DNA of 64,000 nucleotides from DASVHS01 sp038244815 (GTDB lineage Bacteria > Acidobacteriota > Thermoanaerobaculia > Gp7-AA8). The translations under genes were made by a program, and so were the position numbers. Shown piece after piece: positions 42,093-50,251 of this stretch (position 1 is the stretch's first letter; each line of letters starts with the position of its first letter). The stretch lies in contig JBBRTB010000011.1 in the NCBI GenBank assembly GCA_038244815.1, positions 72,968-136,967 of the forward strand, given 5' to 3'. Under the pieces are notes generated by a model. It was not told where the DNA came from. It searched no databases and saw only the letters and a program-made list of their open reading frames with translations.

Positions 42093-42850
42093 TTCTTGCA
42101 GCTCTGGCCATCGCTGCTGCAGCCGCGTCGGCTCGCTACGAATCCGTGCTGGCGAAAGCCGAGGTGCCGGTGTTTGCGAGCGGTGCGGGGAAGTACGAGT
42201 TCTACGCGGAGACCGATCTCGACAAGACGCGCAAGGCCGTCGTGTACGGTTTCGTGCCGGTCAGGCGCGGAAGCGAGGCGGACATTCCGCATGAGGTGTT
42301 CGTAACGATCATCCAGTGGAAGGGGAACGTCTTCGAGATCGTTTCGCCGCGCCGCGATGTGACCGAGGCGCTGCTCAATATCGGCGAGCGCGGACGGTTC
42401 TCCGAGATCCGCGCCAGGGTCAACAGCTTCAGGCTGCGCGCCGGCCATTACGTCGACGTCAACCTCTGGTCGTCGATCACGGGAGGCACGTCACAGGCAA
42501 GCGATCTCGTCTACCGGATTTCCAGCGACGGCGTGCTCGTCACCGCCGCGCGGCTCGACGAGGCCGAGGCGCTGAGCAGGAGAGATGGCAGAGAGATCAG
42601 TCAGACCAGCTCGAAGCTGGCCGTGGGCGACGGCGCGCTGGTGTGGACCAGGAAGGAGCGCCTGGCCTCGCGCGACGACGCGAAGAAGCCGTATCGGGTT
42701 CACTGCCGGACCACCCGCACGACGTACCGTCCGCTCGGCTTCGGCATTGCGCCAAGTCAGAACGCGGGGAAAGGGAAGATGAAGCCACTCGACCGCGTGC
42801 CGGTCAAAGAGATCGTTCCTTGTTGCGACGGCTGCTCGTTCAGACCTTAG
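42089..42850 (+). CDS. exported protein of unknown function
   Basis: A 253-residue protein with a hydrophobic signal peptide (MILAALAIAAAAASA). The mature part is beta-rich: YEFYAETDLDKTRKAVVYG, IIQWKGNVFEIVSPRRDVTE and a C-terminal CCDGC cysteine cluster. No family is recognised. ATG at 42089 overlaps the stop of the methyltransferase fragment by four bases. Its end overlaps the convergent exonuclease gene by eleven bases. Confidence 0.65.
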   Translation: MILAALAIAAAAASARYESVLAKAEVPVFASGAGKYEFYAETDLDKTRKAVVYGFVPVRRGSEADIPHEVFVTIIQWKGNVFEIVSPRRDVTEALLNIGERGRFSEIRARVNSFRLRAGHYVDVNLWSSITGGTSQASDLVYRISSDGVLVTAARLDEAEALSRRDGREISQTSSKLAVGDGALVWTRKERLASRDDAKKPYRVHCRTTRTTYRPLGFGIAPSQNAGKGKMKPLDRVPVKEIVPCCDGCSFRP

Positions 42851-43733
42851 AGCGTCGCCGCGCGGCCAGCTCGGCCGCCCGCTCTGCGCGGTCGATCAAC
42901 TCCGGCCCGTCGATGCTCCTGGCGTAATCGGCGAAGCTCGAGGCCGGTCCGACCCAGCGCAGGCGTTCCGCGGAGTCGAAGAGCGGCTCGTCGTCGCGCA
43001 ACGTTGCCAGCGTGCGAAAGAGCAGCGCCAGGTCGCGTTGCTCGTTCAGCACTCCCGCCAGACGGCCGCTGTTGACGTTGCCCGCTTTCCATAGCGAGCC
43101 CTCAGCCGGAATCGCTTCGATGTGTCCGAACCTCGAAAGCACGGCCGCGGCCGACTTGGCGCCGAAGCCGGGCAGTCCCGGATAGCCGTCCGCGGCATCG
43201 CCGACGAGAGCGAGGTAGTCGGGAATCGAGGCGGGCGGCACGCCGAACTTCTCCTCGACGCCGGCGGCGTCACGGATCCTGCCGCTCTTGCGGTCGACCT
43301 GCACCACGCGCGTTCCAATCACGCATTGGGCGAGATCTTTGTCCGGTGTCCAGATGCACACGCGCTCCACCGTGGGGTCATCGTTTGCGAGCGCGGCGGC
43401 CGAGGCCAGTGCATCGTCTGCCTCGAGGTCGATCATCGGCCAGACCACCACGCCCATCTCGGTCAAGGCCTCTTCGAGCGGATGGAACTGGGCCATGAGC
43501 GCCGGCTCAACGCCGAAACCGGTCTTGTATCCGCTCCAGAGATCGTTGCGGAACGACTCGATGACGTGATCGGTGGCCACGCCGAGATGAGTGGCGCCGG
43601 TCTCGACCATTTGCAGCATGAGGTGCAGCACCCCGCGCACCGCGCCGAAAGGCGGATCGCCTTTCTTTGCCCGGCGGATGCCGTAGAAGTGACGGAAGAG
43701 CTCGTAGGTTCCGTCGACGAGATGGACGATCAT
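42840..43733 (-). CDS. 5'-3' exonuclease / flap endonuclease (Xni-like)
   Basis: A 297-residue stand-alone 5' nuclease related to the N-terminal domain of DNA polymerase I and to Xni/ExoIX. Acidic metal-binding residues are in VDGTYELFR, DLEADDALAS and DKDLAQCV; YLALVGDAADGYPGLPGFGA is the helix-hairpin-helix DNA-binding motif. It should remove flaps or Okazaki RNA primers. No polymerase gene adjoins it. The first half of the arch motif is short, as in Xni. Confidence 0.9.
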   Translation of the reverse strand: MIVHLVDGTYELFRHFYGIRRAKKGDPPFGAVRGVLHLMLQMVETGATHLGVATDHVIESFRNDLWSGYKTGFGVEPALMAQFHPLEEALTEMGVVVWPMIDLEADDALASAAALANDDPTVERVCIWTPDKDLAQCVIGTRVVQVDRKSGRIRDAAGVEEKFGVPPASIPDYLALVGDAADGYPGLPGFGAKSAAAVLSRFGHIEAIPAEGSLWKAGNVNSGRLAGVLNEQRDLALLFRTLATLRDDEPLFDSAERLRWVGPASSFADYARSIDGPELIDRAERAAELAARRRSKV

Positions 43734-43788
43734 CGGTTCTCTGGTTTGTTACAGGCGAATGCGCAATCTTCTCCGTAGTATCACCGAC

Positions 43789-43851
43789 ATGTCCACTCCA
43801 CTCCAACCAGGGGAACCGGCTCAACTCAGTGCGCTCCAACGGTCACCGTGA
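43789..43851 (+). other. 20-codon ORF resembling a peroxiredoxin start
   Basis: ATG at 43789 is preceded seven bases upstream by TAGTAT, a leaderless-type -10 box. The 20 residues begin MSTPLQPGEPAQ, much like the N-terminus of AhpC/TSA-type peroxiredoxins, then stop at 43849. It may be the remnant of a peroxiredoxin gene or a chance ORF in the 183-base gap 43734-43916. Confidence 0.25.
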
Positions 43852-43916
43852 TCGGGATGTGCGACTCCACCGCTTTCTGGTACAGTTCCTTCGGTCACCC
43901 GAAAAAGGAGGAAGTC

Positions 43917-44390
43917 ATGTCGCGAAGCCGTGTATTCGTCGGTCTGTCCCTTTTTCTCCTCGCCGCCTGCACGTCCTCGGCGCCGATGATGACTCCGGCG
44001 ACCAACACGCGCGACGCCGTCGTCGCCTACGTGAACCGCGCCGCGGACGTCGTTGCAAAGCGCGGTCCGTCGTGCGACACGTTCAAACAGGCCGCGTGGA
44101 TGTCGGGCGATTACTACGTCTTCGTGCTCGGTCCCGACGACCACCTCATCTGTCACGCCAACACACAACTCATCGGCCAGCCCGCCAGCGATGTCATCGA
44201 CGTCAATGGCATGCACGTCGGTGATGCCATCGTCGCGGCGGCGGCCACTCCGGAAGGGCACGGATGGATCGATTATGTCTGGCCGCGGCCGGGGACGACG
44301 ATGCCGATTCCCAAGAGCACGTACGTGACGCGCGTGACCGGACCGGACGGCAGGATGTACATCGTGGGAGCCGGCGGCTACAACCTGTAG
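43917..44390 (+). CDS. lipoprotein with a Cache-like domain
   Basis: A 157-residue lipoprotein; the lipobox LLAAC lies at about residue 17. The mature part matches a single Cache-like sensor fold: DYYVFVLGPDDHLICHANTQ, LIGQPASDVIDVNGM, GWIDYVWPRPG and VTGPDGRMYIVGAGGY. Such domains bind small ligands in the periplasm; here no kinase or transducer domain is attached. AAAGGAGG lies six bases before the ATG and TACAGT (43881-43886, extended by TGG) is a likely -10 box. Confidence 0.8.
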   Translation: MSRSRVFVGLSLFLLAACTSSAPMMTPATNTRDAVVAYVNRAADVVAKRGPSCDTFKQAAWMSGDYYVFVLGPDDHLICHANTQLIGQPASDVIDVNGMHVGDAIVAAAATPEGHGWIDYVWPRPGTTMPIPKSTYVTRVTGPDGRMYIVGAGGYNL

Positions 44391-44456
44391 GCCCGGCCCG
44401 CGGCAACGTTCACAGCAGCGAGGATGGATGGCTCGCGTCTTGTAGACGGGGAAGGC

Positions 44457-44642
44457 ATGAGCTGGCTTGCCTTGCTGGGTGTCGCCGTTGTCATCGCCGG
44501 AATCGCCGCCGTGACGGGTTTGAAAGCGAAAGGGACGCGACCGGTCGCCCACACGCGAATGATGCATGCCGGCCGGATCGCCCTCTTCATCATCGTCGCC
44601 ATTTTCGCCTATCTCGCCTTTCGCGCGAGATCGGGCGGCTGA
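44457..44642 (+). CDS. small membrane protein, two helices
   Basis: A 61-residue protein with two membrane helices (SWLALLGVAVVIAGIAAV and IALFIIVAIFAYLAF) joined by a basic loop. I chose ATG at 44457 because the helix then begins at the N-terminus; an in-frame ATG at 44424 adds 11 residues. It follows the Cache-like lipoprotein by 66 bases. Function unknown. Confidence 0.55.
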   Translation: MSWLALLGVAVVIAGIAAVTGLKAKGTRPVAHTRMMHAGRIALFIIVAIFAYLAFRARSGG

Positions 44643-44695
44643 CAGTCCTTCCGTTCAGCGCCGGCGGCCAGCGCGTGAACCCGTCGACAGTGGCC

Positions 44696-46627
44696 TCAGA
44701 CCGCCGCTTTTTGCGCGCGCTTAGCGGCGGCTTCCCGCTGTGAGTGCTCGAGGATCTTCTTGCGGATGCGGATCGACTGCGGCGTCACTTCCACCAGCTC
44801 GTCGTCGTTGATCCACTCCAGGCACTGTTCGAGCGTCATGTCGCGGGCGGGGGTGAGCTGCACGGCGATGTCGGAGCTCGAGGCGCGCATGTTCGTCAGA
44901 TGTTTCTTGCGGCAGACCTGCACGACCATGTCCACGTCGCGCGAGTTCTCGCCGACGATCTGGCCGCCGTACACCTTGATGCCCGGCTCGACGAACAGCG
45001 CCGAGCGCTCCTGCAGCGGCTCGATCGCGTAGGCGGTCGTGTCGCCGCCTTCCTTCGACACGAGTGAGCCGCGCGAACGGCTGGCGATCTCGCCGCGGTA
45101 CGGTCCGTACTCGAGGAACGTGTGGTACAGCAGTCCGGTGCCGCGCGTCTCGGAGAGAAACTCCGTGCGGATCCCGAACAGACCGCGCGTCGGAATCTTG
45201 AACTCGATGCGCACGCGGCCGCTGCCGGGGTTGACCATGTCGGTCATCTCGCCGCGGCGCTGTTGAATCTTCTCCATGATCGTGCCGACGTGGGCCTCGT
45301 CGATGTCGACCACGAGCGCCTCGTATGGCTCGAGCGTTTTGCCGTCCACTTCCTTGAGGATGACCTGCGGGCGCGACAGCGCGAACTCGTAACCCTCCCG
45401 GCGCATGTTCTCCGCCAGGATGGACAGGTGCAGCTCGCCGCGGCCGCTGACTTCGAAGCGGTCGGGCAGATCGGTGTCGCGGACGCGCAGGGCCACGTCC
45501 TTGCGCAGCTCGCGCTCCAGGCGCTCTTTGAGATTGCGCGAGGTCACGTACTTCCCTTCCGTTCCCGCGAACGGAGAGTCGTTGACCATCCAGAACATCG
45601 ATACCGTCGGCTCGTCGATGGCGATCGGCTCCAGGCGTTCCGGCGCATCCGCGGACGCGAACGTCTCGCCGATCTCGACGTCGGCAAAACCGGCGATGGC
45701 CACGATCTCGCCGGCCGAGGCCTCGTTCACTTCCTCGCGCTTCAGTCCTTCGAACACGGTCAGCCTCGACACGCGGCCCTTCTTGTGCGTGCCGTCGCGC
45801 AGAATCAAAATGACGTCCGCGGCCTGGCGGATCGTTCCGCGATGCACGCGTCCGATGCCCAGGCGGCCGACGTAGTCGTTGTAGTCGATGGCCGAGACCA
45901 GAACCTGCATCGGCGCGTCGGCCACACCGGCCGGCGGCGGAATGCGCTTGAGGATGGCATCGAAGAGAGGGCGGCAGTCGTCGTTCGAATCCTCCACGGC
46001 CACGCGAACGTAACCGGCCCGGCCGGAGGCGTAGAGGATCGGGAAGTCGATCTGCTCGTCCGAGGCGCCGAGCTCGATCATCAGGTCGAAGACCTCGTTG
46101 AGGACCTCGCCGGGACGGGCGTCGGGGCGGTCGATCTTGTTGATCACGACGATCGGCAGCAGTCCGAGCGTGAGGGCTTTGCGCAGGACAAACCGCGTCT
46201 GCGGCATCGGGCCCTCGGCCGCATCGACGAGCAGGATGACGCCGTCGACCATCGAAAGCACGCGTTCGACCTCGCCTCCGAAGTCGGCGTGGCCCGGCGT
46301 GTCGACGATGTTGATCTTCACTTCCTTCGGATGGATGAAATCAGCGGGAAGATCGTGGCCGGACGCGGTGTGCGTGGCCTCGTGATGCACCTTGTGGCCG
46401 AGGGCGTCGGGCTGGTCGACGAGGTAGCGGATGGAGGTGTTTTTCGCGAGGATGGTGATGCCGCGCTCGCGCTCGAGGTCGTTGGAGTCCATGACGCGCT
46501 CATCGACCTGTTGGTTGGCGCGGATCGCGCCGGCCTGCTTGAGGAGGGCGTCCACCAGCGTGGTCTTCCCATGGTCGACGTGGGCGATGATGGCCACGTT
46601 GCGGATGTCGTAACGGAACTGCTGCAT
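44696..46627 (-). CDS. typA: ribosome-associated GTPase TypA/BipA with a histidine-rich insert
   Basis: A 643-residue translational GTPase. G1 is HVDHGKTTLVDAL, G2 RGITILAKN, G3 DTPGHADFGG, G4 NKIDRPDA. EF-G-like domains and the TypA-specific C-terminal domain (KKHLTNMRASSSDIAVQLTP, DDELVEVTPQSIRIRKK) complete it. It acts on the 50S subunit during assembly or stress. Between switch I and G3, about 32 extra residues (residues 68-104 against the E. coli layout) contain six histidines, including GHKVHHEATHTASGHD. ATG at 46627 gives the normal N-terminus; the longer ORF to 46696 is upstream noise. Confidence 0.93.
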   Translation of the reverse strand: MQQFRYDIRNVAIIAHVDHGKTTLVDALLKQAGAIRANQQVDERVMDSNDLERERGITILAKNTSIRYLVDQPDALGHKVHHEATHTASGHDLPADFIHPKEVKINIVDTPGHADFGGEVERVLSMVDGVILLVDAAEGPMPQTRFVLRKALTLGLLPIVVINKIDRPDARPGEVLNEVFDLMIELGASDEQIDFPILYASGRAGYVRVAVEDSNDDCRPLFDAILKRIPPPAGVADAPMQVLVSAIDYNDYVGRLGIGRVHRGTIRQAADVILILRDGTHKKGRVSRLTVFEGLKREEVNEASAGEIVAIAGFADVEIGETFASADAPERLEPIAIDEPTVSMFWMVNDSPFAGTEGKYVTSRNLKERLERELRKDVALRVRDTDLPDRFEVSGRGELHLSILAENMRREGYEFALSRPQVILKEVDGKTLEPYEALVVDIDEAHVGTIMEKIQQRRGEMTDMVNPGSGRVRIEFKIPTRGLFGIRTEFLSETRGTGLLYHTFLEYGPYRGEIASRSRGSLVSKEGGDTTAYAIEPLQERSALFVEPGIKVYGGQIVGENSRDVDMVVQVCRKKHLTNMRASSSDIAVQLTPARDMTLEQCLEWINDDELVEVTPQSIRIRKKILEHSQREAAAKRAQKAAV

Positions 46628-46697
46628 GCGTTGGGAGTTAACGCACGGGAAGAAATTGAATTCCGTCGCCGGGGGGTGGGGGCGCCGGTCGTTCAAG

Positions 46698-46732
46698 CTT
46701 CGAGGCCCCGCGACCCGCGACCTGCGACCCTC
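46698..46732. repeat. half element of the CGACCCACGACC class
   Basis: GCTTCGAGGCCCCGCGACCC then GCGACCTGCGACCCTCA is a degenerate right arm of the repeat at 36114-36199. It runs into the stop region of the RES-domain gene. The remaining gap 46628-46697 shows no gene. Confidence 0.6.
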
Positions 46733-47195
46733 ACGGCCTCAACAACCGCAGATCCAGCGAAAACGGAACCGGCTCGTGCACCTCGATCTTCGCGAAGTCC
46801 TCATGCGCCGGATTGAGCAGGTAGTTGAACTCGCTGTCGATGATGACGCTCGGCACGCGCAGCACGGCGCTGCTCGTGCTCAGGACCCATGTGTCGCCGA
46901 TCTGCTGGAGCACCTCGGGAGGCGGGTAGTCCCTCCAGTCATCGGGAAGTTGATCGCGATCGATGTCGCCGGCGAGCGTTTCGCTGAAGGTGCATGCGAA
47001 GATCACGAACTGCCGGAGGTCGCGTTCGCGCGGGATGTGCACGAGGAGCTCGAGCGCGGCCAGCGAAGCCGTGCTCGACGTATAGACCATGGCCAGGCCC
47101 TCGGAGTTCCAGCGGCCGCCGAACATCCGTGCGCCCTCGCCCTCGAACGCGCTCCCGGCGCGATCGGAATGAACGATGCGCCAGGCCGTGATCAC
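46731..47195 (-). CDS. RES-domain toxin (NAD phosphorylase family)
   Basis: A 154-residue protein. The conserved Arg lies in ITAWRIVHSD, the RES motif region is GGRWNSEGLAMVYTSSTAS, and the conserved Glu lies in ALELLVHI. RES toxins of the ParT/MbcT type deplete NAD+ when not held by their antitoxin. ATG at 47195 overlaps the antitoxin stop by four bases, the usual antitoxin-first order. The protein looks complete. Confidence 0.9.
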   Translation of the reverse strand: MITAWRIVHSDRAGSAFEGEGARMFGGRWNSEGLAMVYTSSTASLAALELLVHIPRERDLRQFVIFACTFSETLAGDIDRDQLPDDWRDYPPPEVLQQIGDTWVLSTSSAVLRVPSVIIDSEFNYLLNPAHEDFAKIEVHEPVPFSLDLRLLRP

Positions 47196-47668
47196 GGCAG
47201 CACGCCGGACTCGAGTTGTCCGATCAGCCGCTCGACTTCGTACGCGCCGACCTCGGTCCGCGCCATCTCCAGCGGCGTCACACCGCGGAATGCGCGCTGC
47301 GCGTCGGTGAGCCAGACCACGGTAGCGGCGGCATCGCCGCCGAAGAGGTGAAGAACTCTGGCGAAAACGCGTGCGGCACGGACCAGCCGGTCGGATTCAG
47401 CGGGCGAGAGCCGCCCCTGCTGCCTGCGCCGCATGAGCGTGCGCGGTGCGATCTGCACGAGGTCGAGTAGCTGCTCCGGCGTCAAACCGGAGTTGCGCAG
47501 AAAGCGGTCGAACGCGGCGAAGGGGAGACCCTTGTCGATCTGCGCCAGCACTCCCGGCCAGTCGAACTGGCTGACACCGAGGAGCACGACATAGGCGTGG
47601 GACCCGGGCATGCCGCTGCGCAGGAACTTCTGCAGCTTCTGAAGGTCGGCCGTGGAGCTCCTGCGCAT
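47192..47668 (-). CDS. Xre/MbcA/ParS-type antitoxin (DUF2384)
   Basis: A 158-residue antitoxin. A helical Xre-like N-terminal part (LTPEQLLDLVQIAPRTLMRR) is followed by the DUF2384 toxin-binding C-terminus (LHLFGGDAAATVVWLTDAQR, FRGVTPLEMARTEVGAYEVE). It should neutralise the RES toxin and repress its own operon. The ATG at 47668 overlaps an 11-base inverted repeat and lies eight bases after a -10 box; SD-like AGGAG lies inside the gene and cannot serve this start. The transcript is probably leaderless. Confidence 0.88.
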   Translation of the reverse strand: MRRSSTADLQKLQKFLRSGMPGSHAYVVLLGVSQFDWPGVLAQIDKGLPFAAFDRFLRNSGLTPEQLLDLVQIAPRTLMRRRQQGRLSPAESDRLVRAARVFARVLHLFGGDAAATVVWLTDAQRAFRGVTPLEMARTEVGAYEVERLIGQLESGVLP

Positions 47669-47705
47669 CTGGCATCAATATCGATGCCAGATGGCGCGAT
47701 GTCAA
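47666..47705 (-). promoter_or_regulatory. promoter and operator of the RES/Xre module
   Basis: On the reverse strand TTGACA (47705-47700) is followed after exactly 17 bases by GATATT (47682-47677), a near-consensus sigma-70 promoter. An inverted repeat with 11-base arms, CATCTGGCATC and GATGCCAGATG, spans 47693-47666 around a 6-base centre that is the -10 box itself. Binding of the antitoxin here would block polymerase. The right arm ends in the ATG, so the operator overlaps the start codon. The -35 box overlaps the stop codon of the upstream lipoprotein gene. Confidence 0.7.
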
Positions 47706-48250
47706 TAGGTGACCCGGTGGTAGTACTTGAACGGCTGCCGCGCGCCGCTCTTCACGATCGGATAGAACTTCGCGGACCGCAACGCCGCGGCGTTCTGCTC
47801 GGCAAGCGCCTCGGAGCCGGTGGTGTTCCCGATCACCTTGACCGACGTCACGTCGCCGTCGGTGTTGACGTCCGCCTCGAAGTACAGCTCGCCTTTTGCC
47901 GACGGACTGGAGATGGGAGCCGGGAAGGCCCGGAACCTCGGCGTCGGATTGTCCTGCTGCTCCTTGGCCTCGGCGCCCGTGCCGAGGTTGCCGTCGTGGG
48001 CCCAGCCGGTGCCGTCGCCGACGCGTACTTCGACCCATTCGCCCTTCCGCGACATGATCGGGACGCTCTCTCCGTTCTCGTAGGTGACGAGGAGCGGCGA
48101 GGCGTCGTCCGGCTGCGCGTGCACGCGCAGCTCCGGCCCGGTCACGAACTTCATGTCGACCGGCTGTCGCGTGGCGGTGGGCGTCGTGACGTTCGGCTCC
48201 CGCGAGCAGCCGAGAGCCAATGCCAGGAATGCGATGGCCAGAGCTTTCAC
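47702..48250 (-). CDS. lipoprotein with SH3-like and TonB C-terminal-like domains
   Basis: A 182-residue lipoprotein; the lipobox LALGC ends at about residue 15. An SH3-type domain lies at about residues 38-88 (ELRVHAQPDDASPLLVTYEN, then GEWVEVRVGDGTGWAHDGNLG). The C-terminal part (GELYFEADVNTDGDVTSVKV, then NAAALRSAKFYPIVKSG) matches TonB/TolA-type C-terminal domains. It probably sits at the outer envelope and binds peptidoglycan or a partner. Its stop codon lies in the RES/Xre promoter. Confidence 0.75.
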   Translation of the reverse strand: MKALAIAFLALALGCSREPNVTTPTATRQPVDMKFVTGPELRVHAQPDDASPLLVTYENGESVPIMSRKGEWVEVRVGDGTGWAHDGNLGTGAEAKEQQDNPTPRFRAFPAPISSPSAKGELYFEADVNTDGDVTSVKVIGNTTGSEALAEQNAAALRSAKFYPIVKSGARQPFKYYHRVTY

Positions 48251-48293
48251 GCGCTACACGTAACAGCCGGAGAGGGGACGAAGTCAATAGCGA

Positions 48294-49265
48294 TCAGCCG
48301 AACACATCTCTGCGCATGAAGATCGTGTACGCGGCGACGAGCGCGGCCACCGACCAGACCGCCAGCAGGACGATGCAGAACGTCATGGACATGCCGTCGT
48401 ACGGCGGAGCCTGGCCGCTGTAGTAGTCGGCCAGCGGCAGCGCCCCGACGAACAGGTATTTCCCGGCGGTCCAGTCCGGACTCATGCGCGTCAGAATCGT
48501 TCCGCCGATGAGCGCGGCCAGCATCGTTCCGATCGAGGCGGCACTGGAGCGGAAGATCACCGAGAGCAGCAGCGAGATCGCCGCCACCGCCAGCAGCGCG
48601 TACCACTCCAGCCCGTAGGCGATGAGCATGTCCTTCCACAACGGCAGCTCGCGGATGTGATCGACGTTGACGTTCTCCCGTGTGATCTGGAAGCCGCTGA
48701 ACGTCGGCGCGCCCCAGCCGCGGGGCGGGATGAACGGCGCGGTCACGACGTACGCGATCACGGCGCCGACGATGAGCGTCAGTGTCGCGAACATCAGCAG
48801 CGCGATCAGTTTCGAAGTGAGGATCTTCCATCGCCGCACCGGCCGCGTCAGCAGCAGCTTGTTCGTTCCCTCCGCCGCCTCGGCCGATACGATGTCGCTG
48901 CCGATCACGGCCACGAGCAGCGGCAGCAGCCACCCCGCCGCGTTGGCGAACACGCGTACGACCAGCGGCGCCGTGGGCTGCTCGGGATTGATGTCGTGAT
49001 CGAGATAGAACTGCAGCCGCGCGATCTCCGTCCGTGAGGTGCGCACCCAGGCCTCGTTGCCGCGGGCGCGGCGCACGTAGTTCTCGAACCGGGCGATGCG
49101 CTCCTGCAGATTGGCGCGCCAGTTCTCGTTTTTCGATCGCCGCAGCTTCTCGACCTGCGAGTAGGACACGAGCGACAGGATGACGAACAGGATGGCCACG
49201 ACGACGGTGAAGCGCCGCCGCCGCAGGATCTTGAGCGTTTCGTTCTGGATGAGAGGAATGATCAT
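48294..49265 (-). CDS. ABC-2 type transporter permease
   Basis: A 323-residue membrane protein with six helices; the first is separated from the second by a long extracytoplasmic loop (about residues 45-115, with a coiled coil KLRRSKNENWRANLQERIAR). The ABC-2 motifs are GSDIVSAEAAEGTNKLLLTR and RRWKILTSKLIALL. It pairs with the ATPase at 49352-50251. I use ATG at 49265 (MIIPLIQNETLKILRRRR); a longer ORF runs into a repeat. The substrate of export is unknown. Confidence 0.88.
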   Translation of the reverse strand: MIIPLIQNETLKILRRRRFTVVVAILFVILSLVSYSQVEKLRRSKNENWRANLQERIARFENYVRRARGNEAWVRTSRTEIARLQFYLDHDINPEQPTAPLVVRVFANAAGWLLPLLVAVIGSDIVSAEAAEGTNKLLLTRPVRRWKILTSKLIALLMFATLTLIVGAVIAYVVTAPFIPPRGWGAPTFSGFQITRENVNVDHIRELPLWKDMLIAYGLEWYALLAVAAISLLLSVIFRSSAASIGTMLAALIGGTILTRMSPDWTAGKYLFVGALPLADYYSGQAPPYDGMSMTFCIVLLAVWSVAALVAAYTIFMRRDVFG

Positions 49266-49268
49266 GAT

Positions 49269-49346
49269 GGTCGTCGGTCGTGGGTCGTCGGTCATTGGGC
49301 CTCGAGGCGTTGGTGCGAGGCGTTAGGCCCCCACGACCCACGACCT
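49269..49346. repeat. GGTCGTCGGTCGTGGG inverted repeat
   Basis: GGTCGTCGGTCGTGGGTCGTC on the left and GGCCCCCACGACCCACGACC on the right flank a central GGGCCTCGAGGCG. It is the same family as 36114-36199. It lies between the ABC ATPase and permease genes, both on the reverse strand, so transcription would pass through a hairpin. Confidence 0.85.
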
Positions 49347-49351
49347 CTCTT

Positions 49352-50251
49352 CTATCCCACCGTCTCCCCTCCCGTCGCCTCGATGAACAGATCCTCGAGC
49401 GACTGTGTTCGCTGGCGCGCGTGAAAGACTTCCACGCCGTTGCGGGTCAGTGCGGCGATGAGCGGCGGGGCCTCCGCTTCGTCGATCGGCACGAAGATGC
49501 GGTCGGCGTCGGTCGTGACCGTGAATCCGTTTTCACGGGCGATGGCGCCGGCGCGGACGGCGTCGCCGACGCGGAGCTCCATCGTGCGCTGGGTCGAGAT
49601 CAGTTCGCGCACCGTGCCGGTCCGCAGCAGGCGTCCATTGTGAATGATGGCCACGCGGTCACACATCATCTCGATCTCGGCGAGCAGATGGCTGGACACG
49701 AACACGGCCAGTCCTTCGCCGGCCAGCTGGCGCAGCAATTCGCGGATCTCGCGGATTCCGGCAGGGTCGAGTCCGTTGGCCGGCTCGTCGAGGATGAGCA
49801 GGCGCGGTTTGCCGAGCATGGCCTGGGCGATTCCCAGGCGCTGGCGCATGCCCAGGGAGTACGTGCCCACTTTCTGGTCGAGACGATGGGACATGTTCAC
49901 GAGCGTGGAGACGCGCTCGATGTCGTCGCTCTTCACGCGCAGCATACGTGCGAAATGTTCGAGGTTCTCGCGCCCGGTCATGAAGCGATAGAGATCGGGC
50001 GTCTCCACGATGCAGCCAACGCAGCGCATGGCGTCCTCGAAGTGCCGGCGGATGTCCAGGTCGCAGATCTCGACGCTGCCGCGCGTCGGCGCGATCAGTC
50101 CGACCAGCATGCGGATGGTGGTGGTCTTCCCGGCGCCGTTCGGTCCCAGGAATCCGTAGACTTCACCGGCGTTAACGTCGAAGGAAACGTCGTCGACGAT
50201 GGTGCGCTCGCCGATGACTTTGGTGAGGTTTCTGGCCGTGAGAGCTGTCAT
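49352..50251 (-). CDS. ABC transporter ATP-binding protein
   Basis: A 299-residue ATPase. Walker A is GPNGAGKTTTIR, the signature is YSLGMRQRLGIAQAML, Walker B is RLLILDEPANGLDP, and the switch His lies in VSSHLLAEI. It drives the permease at 48294-49265, from which an inverted repeat separates it. ATG at 50251 overlaps on the opposite strand the ATG of the SGNH hydrolase gene. No ribosome-binding site is evident before it. Confidence 0.92.
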   Translation of the reverse strand: MTALTARNLTKVIGERTIVDDVSFDVNAGEVYGFLGPNGAGKTTTIRMLVGLIAPTRGSVEICDLDIRRHFEDAMRCVGCIVETPDLYRFMTGRENLEHFARMLRVKSDDIERVSTLVNMSHRLDQKVGTYSLGMRQRLGIAQAMLGKPRLLILDEPANGLDPAGIREIRELLRQLAGEGLAVFVSSHLLAEIEMMCDRVAIIHNGRLLRTGTVRELISTQRTMELRVGDAVRAGAIARENGFTVTTDADRIFVPIDEAEAPPLIAALTRNGVEVFHARQRTQSLEDLFIEATGGETVG

